Source: Cupriavidus taiwanensis (lineage in GTDB: Bacteria; Pseudomonadota; Gammaproteobacteria; Burkholderiales; Burkholderiaceae). From it: DNA of 64,000 bases. A program made the position numbers and the translations under genes. This document shows, piece by piece, positions 51,846-59,367 of the stretch. The notes below the pieces were generated by a model. That model had not been told where the DNA came from, ran no database searches, and saw only the letters and a program-made list of their open reading frames with translations. The stretch is from positions 744,001 through 808,000 of the forward strand of contig NZ_LT977071.1 of NCBI RefSeq assembly GCF_900250075.1. Direction: 5' to 3'. Within the stretch, counting starts at the first letter, position 1; each line of letters opens with the position of its first letter.

Positions 51846-51896
51846 GCTGGGCCGCGTGAGGAGAAACTCATAATTTGGCCGGAAGGTGCTGACGGT

Positions 51897-51910
51897 ACGA
51901 TACGAATCGT
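51897..51910. promoter_or_regulatory. inverted repeat before the XRE/antitoxin-like gene
   Basis: ACGAT-ACGA-ATCGT, 5-bp arms and 4-nt centre, 27 bp before ATG 51937. Position suits the autoregulatory operator of a small XRE protein. Confidence 0.45.
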
Positions 51911-51936
51911 GGAAATTCAGGAAGTGAAGAAACGGG

Positions 51937-52266
51937 ATGAAGGTACCTACTAACATCCAGACGATCGTTGGGACGGACGGCAAGCCGGCCTTTGTCGTGA
52001 TCCCGTACGAGGATTACCTCACGCAATTTGCCCAAGCCGCGGACCTGATCCCGCATGCCGTGGTCCGGCGCGTGCTAATCGATGACGTACCTTCGCTGCG
52101 CGCCTGGCGCGAACATCTTGGCCTGACGCAGGCGGAAGTCGCCGCCCGGCTCGGCATTTCGCAGCCTGCCTACGCGCAGCAGGAAAACAGCGAGCGGCTG
52201 CGCAAGACCTCGCGTGAGCGGATTGCCGCAGCGCTCGGCATCACGGCAGCACAGCTCGATATCTGA
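51937..52266 (+). CDS. orphan antitoxin-like protein: Phd-like head fused to XRE helix-turn-helix
   Basis: 109 residues from ATG 51937. The head TNIQTIVGTDGKPAFVVIPYEDYL resembles Phd/YefM-like antitoxin N-termini; the tail SLRAWREHLGLTQAEVAARLGISQPAYAQQENSERLRKTSRERIAAALG is an XRE helix-turn-helix. Type II antitoxins of this combined form regulate their own promoter, and an inverted repeat lies upstream. No toxin-size ORF (RelE/HigB/HipA) is found on either side: 51846-51936 upstream is only 91 bp and the next gene is convergent. It is therefore an orphan or a chromosome-borne regulator that neutralises a toxin encoded elsewhere. Confidence 0.7.
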   Translation: MKVPTNIQTIVGTDGKPAFVVIPYEDYLTQFAQAADLIPHAVVRRVLIDDVPSLRAWREHLGLTQAEVAARLGISQPAYAQQENSERLRKTSRERIAAALGITAAQLDI

Positions 52267-52280
52267 CCGCGGCCGCCGGT

Positions 52281-52538
52281 TCAGGCCTGCGCCGCGGTGC
52301 CCACGTTGTACTGCTCGCGCACCATCATCACCACGCGGCGGGCCTGGCGCCAGTGGCGCACGGCGTCGGCTTCGCTGCGTTCGGGGAAATCGACCTCGGC
52401 GCTCCAGTTGCAGCCGGTGTGGTCAGGGCGGTGCACGCACACCGCGCGCAGCTGGCAGTCCTGGCAGCCAGGTTCCTGGCGCAGGCACAGGTTGATCAGG
52501 TGCTTCAGTTCGGACAGGGGTTTGGTCAGGCGCTCCAT
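52281..52538 (-). CDS. small Cys-rich protein of unknown function
   Basis: 85 residues from ATG 52538, convergent with and 14 bp from the antitoxin-like gene. Starts MERLTKPLSELKHLINLCLRQEPGCQDCQL; five Cys in the first half (LCLRQ, GCQDCQL, VCVHRPDHTGC) suggest a metal site (CxxC plus His). The second half is charged with WRQARRVVMMVREQY. No family is recognised. It may be read from the Fur-family gene's promoter, 37 bp upstream. Confidence 0.55.
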   Translation of the reverse strand: MERLTKPLSELKHLINLCLRQEPGCQDCQLRAVCVHRPDHTGCNWSAEVDFPERSEADAVRHWRQARRVVMMVREQYNVGTAAQA

Positions 52539-52575
52539 GGATGGCTCCGTCAGGCGCGCAACATGCGGCGGGGGA

Positions 52576-53046
52576 TCAGGCGCTGGCCGGCAGTTCCGGC
52601 ACGCGCGCTTCGTCGGCGGCGCCGGCGCGGCATTGCGGGCACACGCCATACAGCACCAGCATATGCTCGCGCAGCTCAAAGGCATTGTCGGCGGCGACCT
52701 GGCGCTGGCGCTGCTCGATGCGCTCGTCGCGGAACTCCTCCACGCGGCCGCACGCCACGCAGATCAGGTGGTCGTGGTGACCGCCTTCGTTCAGTTCAAA
52801 TACGGCGTGATCCGACTCGAAGCTGTGGCGCAGCAGGATATCTGCCTGCACCAGCTGGTTGAGCACGCGATAGACCGTCGACAGCCCGGCATCCTCGTCC
52901 TGCGTCAGCAGGATGCGGTAGACATCTTCCGCGCTCAGGTGGCGCCTGGCGCTGGTGCGGAACACTTCGAGGATGCGCATCCGCGGCGACGTCGCCTTCA
53001 GGCCGGCGCGCTTGAGATGGATCGGGCTGGTGCTCTCGGATGACAT
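52576..53046 (-). CDS. Fur-family metalloregulator
   Basis: 156 residues from ATG 53046 (MSSES...); two further in-frame ATGs at 53058 and 53064 would add 4-6 residues and none has a clear ribosome site. DNA-binding half: LKRAGLKATSPRMRILEVFRTSARRHLSAEDVYRILLTQDEDAGLSTVYRVLNQL; metal half: GGHHDHLICVACGRVEEF with the HHDH site, then REHMLVLYGVCPQCR. This is a standard Fur fold rather than Zur or PerR by the LICVACGRVEEF segment. It may be autoregulated from the orphan Fur-box promoter at 53500-53528, about 450 nt upstream. Confidence 0.88.
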   Translation of the reverse strand: MSSESTSPIHLKRAGLKATSPRMRILEVFRTSARRHLSAEDVYRILLTQDEDAGLSTVYRVLNQLVQADILLRHSFESDHAVFELNEGGHHDHLICVACGRVEEFRDERIEQRQRQVAADNAFELREHMLVLYGVCPQCRAGAADEARVPELPASA

Positions 53047-53247
53047 GGCGGATGGCATAGGCATGCTGCGGCTGGCGCCCCGCAGTCAGGGCGGCGCCCG
53101 GCCTGGCGCCGCACGGGGCACGGCGTCGGTGGCTTGGCGGAATTTCAGGCGGGAAGCGCCAGGGCCGGCCGGGCGCTGGCGCCCTCGTCCCTGGCGGCGC
53201 GACGTGCCTGCACGGCGCGCGGAATAAAAAGGTGGCCTGGCTTGCCG

Positions 53248-53299
53248 CCGGAAGACGCGATCGGGAAAGCGGGGTCTGGTTGCTTTCCCGATCTTCCGG
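53248..53299 (-). ncRNA. candidate small RNA hairpin (52-nt inverted repeat)
   Basis: GATCGGGAAAGC pairs with GCTTTCCCGATC over 12 bp with an 11-nt loop, and CCGGAA pairs with TTCCGG outside a 5-nt bulge. On the minus strand a CTTTTTATT run follows ~20 nt later. With the Fur-controlled promoter 200 nt upstream this could be the 3' structure of a Fur-regulated small RNA or a structured 5' leader of the Fur-family gene. Confidence 0.3.
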
Positions 53300-53499
53300 A
53301 GACTGGCTACTACCAAACGCTCCGCGTGACGGAGCGGTCCCCACAAAAGTCGGTATCGAAGGCCGCAGGGGCGGCATCCGGAAATCTGTCGTGCCTGCCA
53401 GCGCTGGGTGCCGACGCGTGCCGCGCGGTGCCAGCCTGGCCGGTCTGCCCGCGCCGTCCGGTGCTTGCTTCGGTGCACCGTGCGTCAGGCAGTGATCGA

Positions 53500-53528
53500 A
53501 TAGTAAATGGGAATCGATCTCATTACAA
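53500..53528 (-). promoter_or_regulatory. orphan Fur-controlled promoter reading leftward
   Basis: On the minus strand TTGTAA (53528-53523) and TACTAT (53505-53500) are 17 bp apart. The Fur box AATGGGAATCGATCTCATT (53506-53524) fills the spacer and overlaps the -35. It shares 15 of 19 bases with the feo Fur box. No iron gene follows for 450 nt, the first being the Fur-family gene. Confidence 0.7.
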
Positions 53529-53572
53529 GGAAAATTTTTCGGCAGGCGTGATTACCGTTCTGCGACACCCGC

Positions 53573-55192
53573 TCAGGCGATCGCCGTCTCCAGCGCCACC
53601 CCGTCGCGCCCCGGGTCCGCGCCGCCATCGAGCTCGCCGTTCACCAGCCGGATCGCGTGCACCCAGGCAATGGTGTAGTTGTACGGATTGCGAATCACCT
53701 CATAGCCTTGCGCTTCCAGTTCCGCGGTGAGATAGCGCGGAATCCGGTTGCAGACGTCGATGGCATTGCTGGTCGACGAGAAGCGTGGCGCCGACACGGC
53801 GGACTGCATCGCCATGCCGAAGTCCACCACGTTCAGGATGGCCTGCAGCACGCCCATCGCGATCTGGGTGCCGCCCGGTGCGCCAAGCACGATCTCCGGT
53901 TTGCCGTCGCGGAACACGATCGAAGGGCACGACGAGGTGAAGCGCCGCTTGCCCGGCGCGATGCTGCCCGCGCGGCCCGGGCGCGGATCGAACACGCCCA
54001 TGCAGCCGTTGTGCAGGAAGCCGAGGCCCGGCGTCATGACCCCCGACGGCATCGCCAGCGAATGCGTCAGCGCAATGCAGTTGCCCTCGCCATCGACCAC
54101 CGACAGATGCGTGGTATCGCGCGGCACCACATGGCCGGGATTGACGCGGGCAATGTCGATCCTGTCGCCGGCAACGATGCCCGCGGCGAGCTCGCGGGCA
54201 TAGCCCTTGTCGAGCAGGCGCGCCAGCGGCACCTCGACAAAGGCCGGATCGCCGACGTGCAGATCCTTGTCGCGCGTGGCCGCCTTCATCGCCTCGCAGA
54301 CAATGCGCAGGTATTCCGCGGTGTTGTGGCCGATCCGGGCCAGGTCGAAGCGCTCGAGGATGTTCAGCATCTCGATCAGCATCACGCCGCCGCCCGGCGG
54401 CTGGTTGGTGGTGATGGTGCGATCGCGATAGGTGCCGGCCAGCGGCGCGGTGCGCTCGACCCGGTAGCCCGCCAGGTCCGCGCGCGACAGCAGCCCGCCG
54501 TTGGCCTCCATGTCGGCGACGATGCGCCCGGCGATATCGTGCAGATAGAACGCGTCCGCGCCCTCGCGCGCGATCTGCTCGAGCGTGTCGCCGAAATCTG
54601 GATTGTGCAGCGGCGTGCCGATGGTCTTGGGCGAGCCGTCTTCACGGCAATAGAGGCGCCGGCCATCGGCGCTGTACGCCAGGCGTTCGCGGTTGCTGGC
54701 GCGGCCGAGCGTGCCCTCGTCGATCCAGAACGCATACATCCCCGGCCGCACGAAATAGCCCTGGCGCGCCCAGCGGATCGCCGGCGCGATGACTTCCCGC
54801 CACGGCAGCCTGCCGTAGCCGCGGTGAATCGCCTCCAGGCCGCGCAGCGTGCCCGGCGTGGCGACCGACTGGTAGCCGATGTCGTTGAGCCGGTCCTTGA
54901 CGAAGAAGCCGAAGCCGTCGCGAGCCTCGCCTTCCAGCTTGTCGGCCCACATGTCCGGGGTGGCGCGCGCCGGCGCGGTGGCGTGGAAGTCGATGTACTC
55001 GTGCGCCTGGTGCGACGGCATATACACCGCGGCCGTGCCGAACCCGGCGATGCCGCACATCAGCGGATCGACCACGGCCTGGGCAAACGCGCAGGCGACC
55101 GCGGCGTCCGCCGCATTGCCGCCGGCCCGCAGGATTTCGATGCCTGCTTCCGCCGCCTCGGGCTGCGGGCAGACGACCATGCCTTTTTTCAT
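53573..55192 (-). CDS. gamma-glutamyltransferase-family Ntn hydrolase
   Basis: 539 residues. No signal peptide: it starts MKKGMVVCPQPEAAEAGIEILRAGGNAADAAVACAFAQAVVDP, the usual GGT head. The autoprocessing nucleophile is T/S in DTTHLSVVDGEGNCIALTHSLAM, where the Thr of HLSV-type TTHL starts the small subunit near residue 353. The substrate segments GFLHNGCMGVFDP and PGKRRFTSSCPSIVF follow. Lack of export signal suggests a cytoplasmic homolog of GGT used in catabolism rather than periplasmic glutathione breakdown. Second gene after a Bug receptor, under the divergent LysR; together they probably use a gamma-glutamyl-type or other amide substrate. Confidence 0.88.
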   Translation of the reverse strand: MKKGMVVCPQPEAAEAGIEILRAGGNAADAAVACAFAQAVVDPLMCGIAGFGTAAVYMPSHQAHEYIDFHATAPARATPDMWADKLEGEARDGFGFFVKDRLNDIGYQSVATPGTLRGLEAIHRGYGRLPWREVIAPAIRWARQGYFVRPGMYAFWIDEGTLGRASNRERLAYSADGRRLYCREDGSPKTIGTPLHNPDFGDTLEQIAREGADAFYLHDIAGRIVADMEANGGLLSRADLAGYRVERTAPLAGTYRDRTITTNQPPGGGVMLIEMLNILERFDLARIGHNTAEYLRIVCEAMKAATRDKDLHVGDPAFVEVPLARLLDKGYARELAAGIVAGDRIDIARVNPGHVVPRDTTHLSVVDGEGNCIALTHSLAMPSGVMTPGLGFLHNGCMGVFDPRPGRAGSIAPGKRRFTSSCPSIVFRDGKPEIVLGAPGGTQIAMGVLQAILNVVDFGMAMQSAVSAPRFSSTSNAIDVCNRIPRYLTAELEAQGYEVIRNPYNYTIAWVHAIRLVNGELDGGADPGRDGVALETAIA

Positions 55193-55223
55193 TGTTACCT
55201 CGGGATCTGGTGTCGGGTGCGCT

Positions 55224-56207
55224 TCAGTTGGCGCGCAGGTTCAGGTCGCCGATGGCGTCCTTCCACTTGACCGTGTCGCGCGCGGTCAGCTCGGCCAGCT
55301 TGCCGACCGGGCCTGGCATCGGCGTGACCTGCATCGCGCGGAGCTTGTCGACCACCGTGGGATCCGAGAGGAATTTCTGCGTGGCCGCATGCATGCGCCG
55401 GATCGGTTCCGCGGGCGTGCCGGCCTTGGCGGCGATGCCCGACCAGCCGATGTCCTCGAAGCCCTTCAGCCCGATTTCCGGCGCTGCCGGCACGTCGGGC
55501 AGGTCCGGCACGCGTTTGGCGGCGAACACCACCAGCGGCACCAGCTTGCCGGCGCGAATCTGCGGCAAGGCGGTGCTGAGCACCGGCGCCATCACCTGCG
55601 TTTCACCCGAGACCGTGGCGATCACACCGTCGGGCTCGCCCTTGTAGGGGACGTGGGTCATGCGCAGGCCGCGCTGCTTGAGCAGCATCTCGACCACGAG
55701 GTGGGTCGAATTGCCAAGTCCCGACGAGGCGAAATTGATCGCACCGGGTTTGGCGCGCGCCGCTTCGCTGAGGTTGTCCAGCGTGCGCAGCCCGCTCTGC
55801 GGATTGGCCACCAGCACGAACGGCACGTTGGTCAGCGTCGCCACCGGTGTGAAATCCTTCTCGGGCGAGTAGGCCAGCGGCGCGTAGGCGAACTTGTTCA
55901 GCACCATCTGCGACACGCCCGCCAGGAACAGCGTGCAGCCGTCCGCCGGTTGCGCCAGCACCGACTTGGCGGCAATGACGCCGCCGGCGCCGGGCTTGTT
56001 CTCCACCACCACCGTGGTGCCGAGTTCCTTGCCCGCATGCTCGGCCCACATGCGCGCGATGGTGTCGGTGCTGCCGCCGGCTTGCTGGGATACCACCAGG
56101 CGGATGGGCCGGTTCGAGCCCGCCTCGCCGCAGCTCCAGGCGGGCAGAGCCAGGCCCAGGGCGATCGCCGCCACGGCCAGGTGCGAAACAACTGAGAGTT
56201 TCTTCAT
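55224..56207 (-). CDS. Bug-family (TctC-like) periplasmic solute receptor
   Basis: 327 residues from ATG 56207; signal peptide MKKLSVVSHLAVAAIALGLALPAWSCG. Mature motifs RPIRLVVSQQAGGSTDTIARMWAEHAGKELG, VENKPGAGGVIAAKSV and HVPYKGEPDGVIATVSGE define the Bug fold. First gene of the GGT operon (31 bp upstream of ggt), with the LysR gene divergent 121 bp away. It should bind the compound cleaved by the GGT-type enzyme or its precursor. Confidence 0.9.
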   Translation of the reverse strand: MKKLSVVSHLAVAAIALGLALPAWSCGEAGSNRPIRLVVSQQAGGSTDTIARMWAEHAGKELGTTVVVENKPGAGGVIAAKSVLAQPADGCTLFLAGVSQMVLNKFAYAPLAYSPEKDFTPVATLTNVPFVLVANPQSGLRTLDNLSEAARAKPGAINFASSGLGNSTHLVVEMLLKQRGLRMTHVPYKGEPDGVIATVSGETQVMAPVLSTALPQIRAGKLVPLVVFAAKRVPDLPDVPAAPEIGLKGFEDIGWSGIAAKAGTPAEPIRRMHAATQKFLSDPTVVDKLRAMQVTPMPGPVGKLAELTARDTVKWKDAIGDLNLRAN

Positions 56208-56328
56208 AGGTATAAAGCCTGAGAACAATGTGAGGAAGCTGAGAAGGCCCGGGAACTCCTGCGCATTATTGAATTGGCTTACCATGAGCGCCAGTGAATT
56301 GTTCCGATAGATATATGAGTAAAAACTC

Positions 56329-57294
56329 ATGACTGATCCTGCGGATAGCGTGGCCTGGGCGCGCCGGCTGCGCATGCGGCATCTCGAATCCTTCCTGATC
56401 CTGCTGGACGCCGGGACGCTGTCCGCGGCGGCGCAGCGGCTGCACATGACGCAATCGGCGATGTCGCACTGGCTGGGCGAGATGGAAGCGCTAGCCGGCG
56501 CGCGGCTGCTGGTGCGCGGGCGGCGCCTGCAGCTCACGCCCGCCGGCGAGGCGGTGCGCAAGCTGGCGGTCCGCGTGCTGGGCGAGGTGTCGCGCGCACA
56601 TGAAGAACTGGGCTCGATTGCCAAGGGCGCGGTGGCGCGGCTGCATGTGGGCAGCGTTTTTGCCGGCGTGGCGCACCTGGTGCCGCGCGCCATCGTCAGC
56701 TTCCAGCAGGCGCAGCCCAACGTGCAGATCGCGGTCACGGAAGGCGTCTTCAATACCTTGCTGGAGCGGCTCGAGCGGCGCGACTACGACGTCATCGTCG
56801 GCTCCATCGACGCGCGTGCCTATGGCTCCCACCTGGCGCACGAGGTGCTGTTCGAGGATGGCATCGGCGTGGTGGTGGCACGGCATCATCCGCTGGCCGG
56901 ACGCCAGCGCATCGCCTGGCGCGATCTGTTCGATTTTCCGTGGGCGATGCCGCCGCGCGAAACGCTGATGCGGACCCGGCTCGACACCGTGCTGCTGGAA
57001 CGCGGCGCTGCCGGGCTGCAGCCGCGCGTGGAAACCGGTTCCGTGCTGACGCTGGAGTCGGTGCTGCGCGGCACCGATTACATCGGGGTCTGTTCCGGCG
57101 CGATGGCGCGCCACCTCGAAGCGCTGGGTCTGCTGTGCGTGCTGCCGGTGGCCGACGCCGAATCGTTCGGGCCGGTGGGCGCGGTATGGCGCCAGGGCGG
57201 GGCGGGCGAGGTCGTGCACGCGTTTGTGCGCGCGCTGCGCGAGGAGGCAGGGCGCCTCGGCCTGGGTGCCGGGCAAGGCGCGGCAGCCAGTTAG
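56329..57294 (+). CDS. LysR-family regulator of the Bug/GGT operon
   Basis: 321 residues; a 10-residue lead before LRMRHLESFLILLDAGTLSAAAQRLHMTQSAMSHWLGEMEALAGARLLVRGRRL. It differs from typical LysR heads by the WLGEMEA second helix but is otherwise standard. Divergent from the Bug/GGT operon with 121 bp of A/T-rich spacer, where operators should lie. The inducer is probably the Bug ligand. Confidence 0.88.
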   Translation: MTDPADSVAWARRLRMRHLESFLILLDAGTLSAAAQRLHMTQSAMSHWLGEMEALAGARLLVRGRRLQLTPAGEAVRKLAVRVLGEVSRAHEELGSIAKGAVARLHVGSVFAGVAHLVPRAIVSFQQAQPNVQIAVTEGVFNTLLERLERRDYDVIVGSIDARAYGSHLAHEVLFEDGIGVVVARHHPLAGRQRIAWRDLFDFPWAMPPRETLMRTRLDTVLLERGAAGLQPRVETGSVLTLESVLRGTDYIGVCSGAMARHLEALGLLCVLPVADAESFGPVGAVWRQGGAGEVVHAFVRALREEAGRLGLGAGQGAAAS

Positions 57295-57503
57295 CCGCGG
57301 CGACGGTCGCGCACCAAGCCGTCACTTTGTACCGCTTTGTATCCCGCCTCCGCTGCGACACGGCGGCTGACAAAGGCAGCCCGCATTGGCTACATGGCCG
57401 ATACACCGGTCACCTTAAATACGTTCCGTGGCCGCGGCGTCGGATACCCCGAAAGCGAAAGCCGGCCCGCTCAACCCTCAACGTGTACTTAAGGAAGCCG
57501 ATC

Positions 57504-57854
57504 ATGACTACCCAAATCGCCCGCCGCTTTGTCCTCGCCCTCGCCCTCGCTGCCGCCGCTGCCGGCGCCCAGGCCGCCAGCTTCTCTGCCGCCGGCGCAC
57601 GCGACCCGTTCACCGACGGTGCCCGCAGCGCGGTGGATGCCCGCGACCCGTACAGCGAGGGCGCGCGCTCGGTGCAGGAGCCGCGCAGCCCGTACAGCGA
57701 TGGCGCCCGCAGCGTCGATCCGTTCAGCGACGGTGCGCGCAACGTCGATCCCTACACCGACGGCGCCCGCTCCGTGGCCGGGCTCGACCGCAGCGGCGTG
57801 TCGGCGGACCCGGCGCGCAGCGTCGATCCGTATCTCGACGGCGCCTACGCCTGA
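57504..57854 (+). CDS. secreted nonapeptide-repeat protein (D-P-F/Y-x-D/E-G-A-R-S)
   Basis: 116 residues with signal peptide (MTTQIARRFVLALALAAAAAG, cleavage after AQA). The mature region consists of about six imperfect repeats of the type DPFTDGARS, DPYSEGARS, SPYSDGARSV, DPFSDGARNV, DPYTDGARSV and DPYLDGAYA, separated by one to three residues. The repeats are rich in D, G, S and aromatic residues with no Cys. Similar short secreted proteins occur in Ralstonia and Cupriavidus without known function. It lies between the LysR gene and ohr; its start has AAGGA upstream. Confidence 0.75.
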   Translation: MTTQIARRFVLALALAAAAAGAQAASFSAAGARDPFTDGARSAVDARDPYSEGARSVQEPRSPYSDGARSVDPFSDGARNVDPYTDGARSVAGLDRSGVSADPARSVDPYLDGAYA

Positions 57855-57917
57855 GCCGTGCGGGCCGGCGCGCCGGCCTGCTTCATCACCACCAACACCA
57901 TCCAACAGGAACCAGAC

Positions 57918-58337
57918 ATGACCCGTATCGAGAAAGTGCTGTACACCGGCAAGGTCCATATCACCGCGGGCGGCCGCGACGGCGAGGCGCGCAGCGACGA
58001 CGGCCGCCTGAACCTGCAGCTGTCCTCGCCAGGCTCGCGCGGCGCGGGCACCAACCCGGAGCAATTGCTGGCAGCGGGCTGGTCGGCGTGCTTTATCGGC
58101 GCGATCGGGCTGGCCGCCGGCAAGCGGCAGGTCAAGCTGCCGTCGGACCTGTCGGTCGACGCCGAGGTCGACCTGGGCACGGCGGGCGACGCCTACCTGC
58201 TGCAGGCCCGACTCCATGTCAGCATTCCCGGCATCGAGCGCGAGCTGGCGCAGGCACTGGTCGATACCGCGCACCAGACCTGCCCGTACTCCAAGGCGCT
58301 GGGCGGCAACATCCACGTCGAGACCCGGCTGGTCTGA
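57918..58337 (+). CDS. ohr: organic hydroperoxide resistance protein Ohr (OsmC family)
   Basis: 139 residues from ATG 57918 with CCAACAGGAACC upstream. Two catalytic Cys are in place: C58 in WSACFIGAIG and the second in TCPYSKAL near residue 122. VLYTGKVHITAGGRDGEARSDDGRLNLQLSSPGSRGAGTNPEQLLAAGWSACF is the Ohr signature (shorter, Ohr-type, not OsmC). Reduces fatty-acid hydroperoxides with dihydrolipoamide. No OhrR regulator adjoins; the neighbours are unrelated. Two terminator-like palindromes follow. Confidence 0.93.
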   Translation: MTRIEKVLYTGKVHITAGGRDGEARSDDGRLNLQLSSPGSRGAGTNPEQLLAAGWSACFIGAIGLAAGKRQVKLPSDLSVDAEVDLGTAGDAYLLQARLHVSIPGIERELAQALVDTAHQTCPYSKALGGNIHVETRLV

Positions 58338-58342
58338 AGCAA

Positions 58343-58369
58343 GGGGCTGCCTCATCGCGAGGCAGCCCC
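58343..58369 (+). terminator. terminator hairpin after ohr
   Basis: Perfect 11-bp arms GGGGCTGCCTC (58343-58353) and GAGGCAGCCCC (58359-58369), 5-nt loop, 5 nt after the ohr stop. No T-run follows. Confidence 0.6.
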
Positions 58370-58384
58370 CATCCTGCATGTCAT

Positions 58385-58413
58385 GACCGCGGCAGCCCTG
58401 GGCTGCCGCGGTC
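58385..58413. terminator. 14-bp perfect palindrome between ohr and the SDR gene
   Basis: GACCGCGGCAGCCC (58385-58398) and GGGCTGCCGCGGTC (58400-58413) with a single T between them. It stands 13 nt from the convergent SDR stop and probably blocks both transcripts. It is also an unusually strong cruciform candidate. Confidence 0.65.
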
Positions 58414-58426
58414 GCATGCCGCGTGG

Positions 58427-59137
58427 TCAATGGCCGGCGCTCTGCCCGCCGTCGACGTGCAGGATCTCGCCGGTCACGAACGGCGCAGAATCCAGGTACA
58501 GCACGGCGTCGACGATATCGCGCATCTCGCCCATATGGCCCATCGGGTGCAGCGCGCCCAGGGCCGCGTGGGTCTCGGCCGGGTGCATCGGCGACTTGAT
58601 GATGCCGGGCGAGACGGCGTTGGCGCGGATGCCGGTGCGGGCGTATTCGATCGCCAGCGACCGGGTGGCCGCGTTCAGGCCGCCCTTGGTCAGTGACGCC
58701 AGTACCGATGGCACCCCGCTGAGGGCATGGTCGACCAGGCTGGTGGTGATGCTGACCACGTGGCCGCTGCGCTGTTTCTCCATCTCGGCGACGGCCAGCT
58801 GCGTGATATGGAAAAAGCCGGCCAGGTTGATGCCGGTGACCGCGGCGTAGTCCGCGCCGGTATAGCTGGTGAACGGCCTGGCGACGAAGATGCCGGCGTT
58901 GTTGACGAGCGTATCGATCCGGCCGAATCTGGCCACGCCCTCGGCGATGACGCGGCGCGCGGTGGCCGGGTCGGCCAGGTCTCCGGCGACGGCCAGCAGG
59001 TCTTGGTCTTCGGACGGCCGGATGCTGCGCGCCGTGGCGACGACGCGATCGCCGCGTTCGCGGAAGGCCTTGACCAGTTCCGCGCCGATGCCCTGCGATG
59101 CGCCTGTGATGACGACGACTTTCTGTGCTGCACTCAT
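58427..59137 (-). CDS. SDR-family protein lacking the catalytic Tyr
   Basis: 236 residues. Rossmann TGASQGIGAELVKAF near residues 13-27 and NNAGIFVARPF near 81-91 are normal. But the YxxxK active-site position reads V-L-A-S-L-T-K (PSVLASLTKGGLNA): relative to the conserved Lys, the -4 residue is Ala instead of Tyr. The catalytic Ser region is SITTSLVDHAL. Either it is a non-catalytic or altered-chemistry SDR or another residue donates the proton. LTKGGLNAATRSLAIEYARTGIRANAVSPGIIKSPM completes the fold. It is divergent from the LysR gene 59368-60279, which probably controls it. Confidence 0.8.
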   Translation of the reverse strand: MSAAQKVVVITGASQGIGAELVKAFRERGDRVVATARSIRPSEDQDLLAVAGDLADPATARRVIAEGVARFGRIDTLVNNAGIFVARPFTSYTGADYAAVTGINLAGFFHITQLAVAEMEKQRSGHVVSITTSLVDHALSGVPSVLASLTKGGLNAATRSLAIEYARTGIRANAVSPGIIKSPMHPAETHAALGALHPMGHMGEMRDIVDAVLYLDSAPFVTGEILHVDGGQSAGH

Positions 59138-59367
59138 GTTTTCACCTCGATGTAGGTTGGTCCGGCTAGCGTGCCGATCGGGCCCGCGGCGCCGATGGGT
59201 TCCAATCTAGAGGCTCGGGTCGGGCTTTCGAAGGCACCGGCCGGACAAACAGTTATGCGCGGCGCGTACTAATGCACGGGCGCGTCAGTCGACTTCGTCG
59301 GGGCGCGAACCTATGATGGCGACTGCCCCGGATACCGGGCGAGGTCCGTCACCAGCAGGGGGAAGCC

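Larger units (their letters stand above)
53047..53572. other. 526-bp spacer upstream of the Fur-family gene
   Basis: No protein gene is supported; open frames at 53134-53730 (+) and 53086-53478 (-) lack bias and ribosome sites. The spacer holds a 52-nt hairpin, a CGCTCCG/CGGAGCG hairpin just upstream of it and an orphan Fur-controlled promoter reading leftward. Confidence 0.5.
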
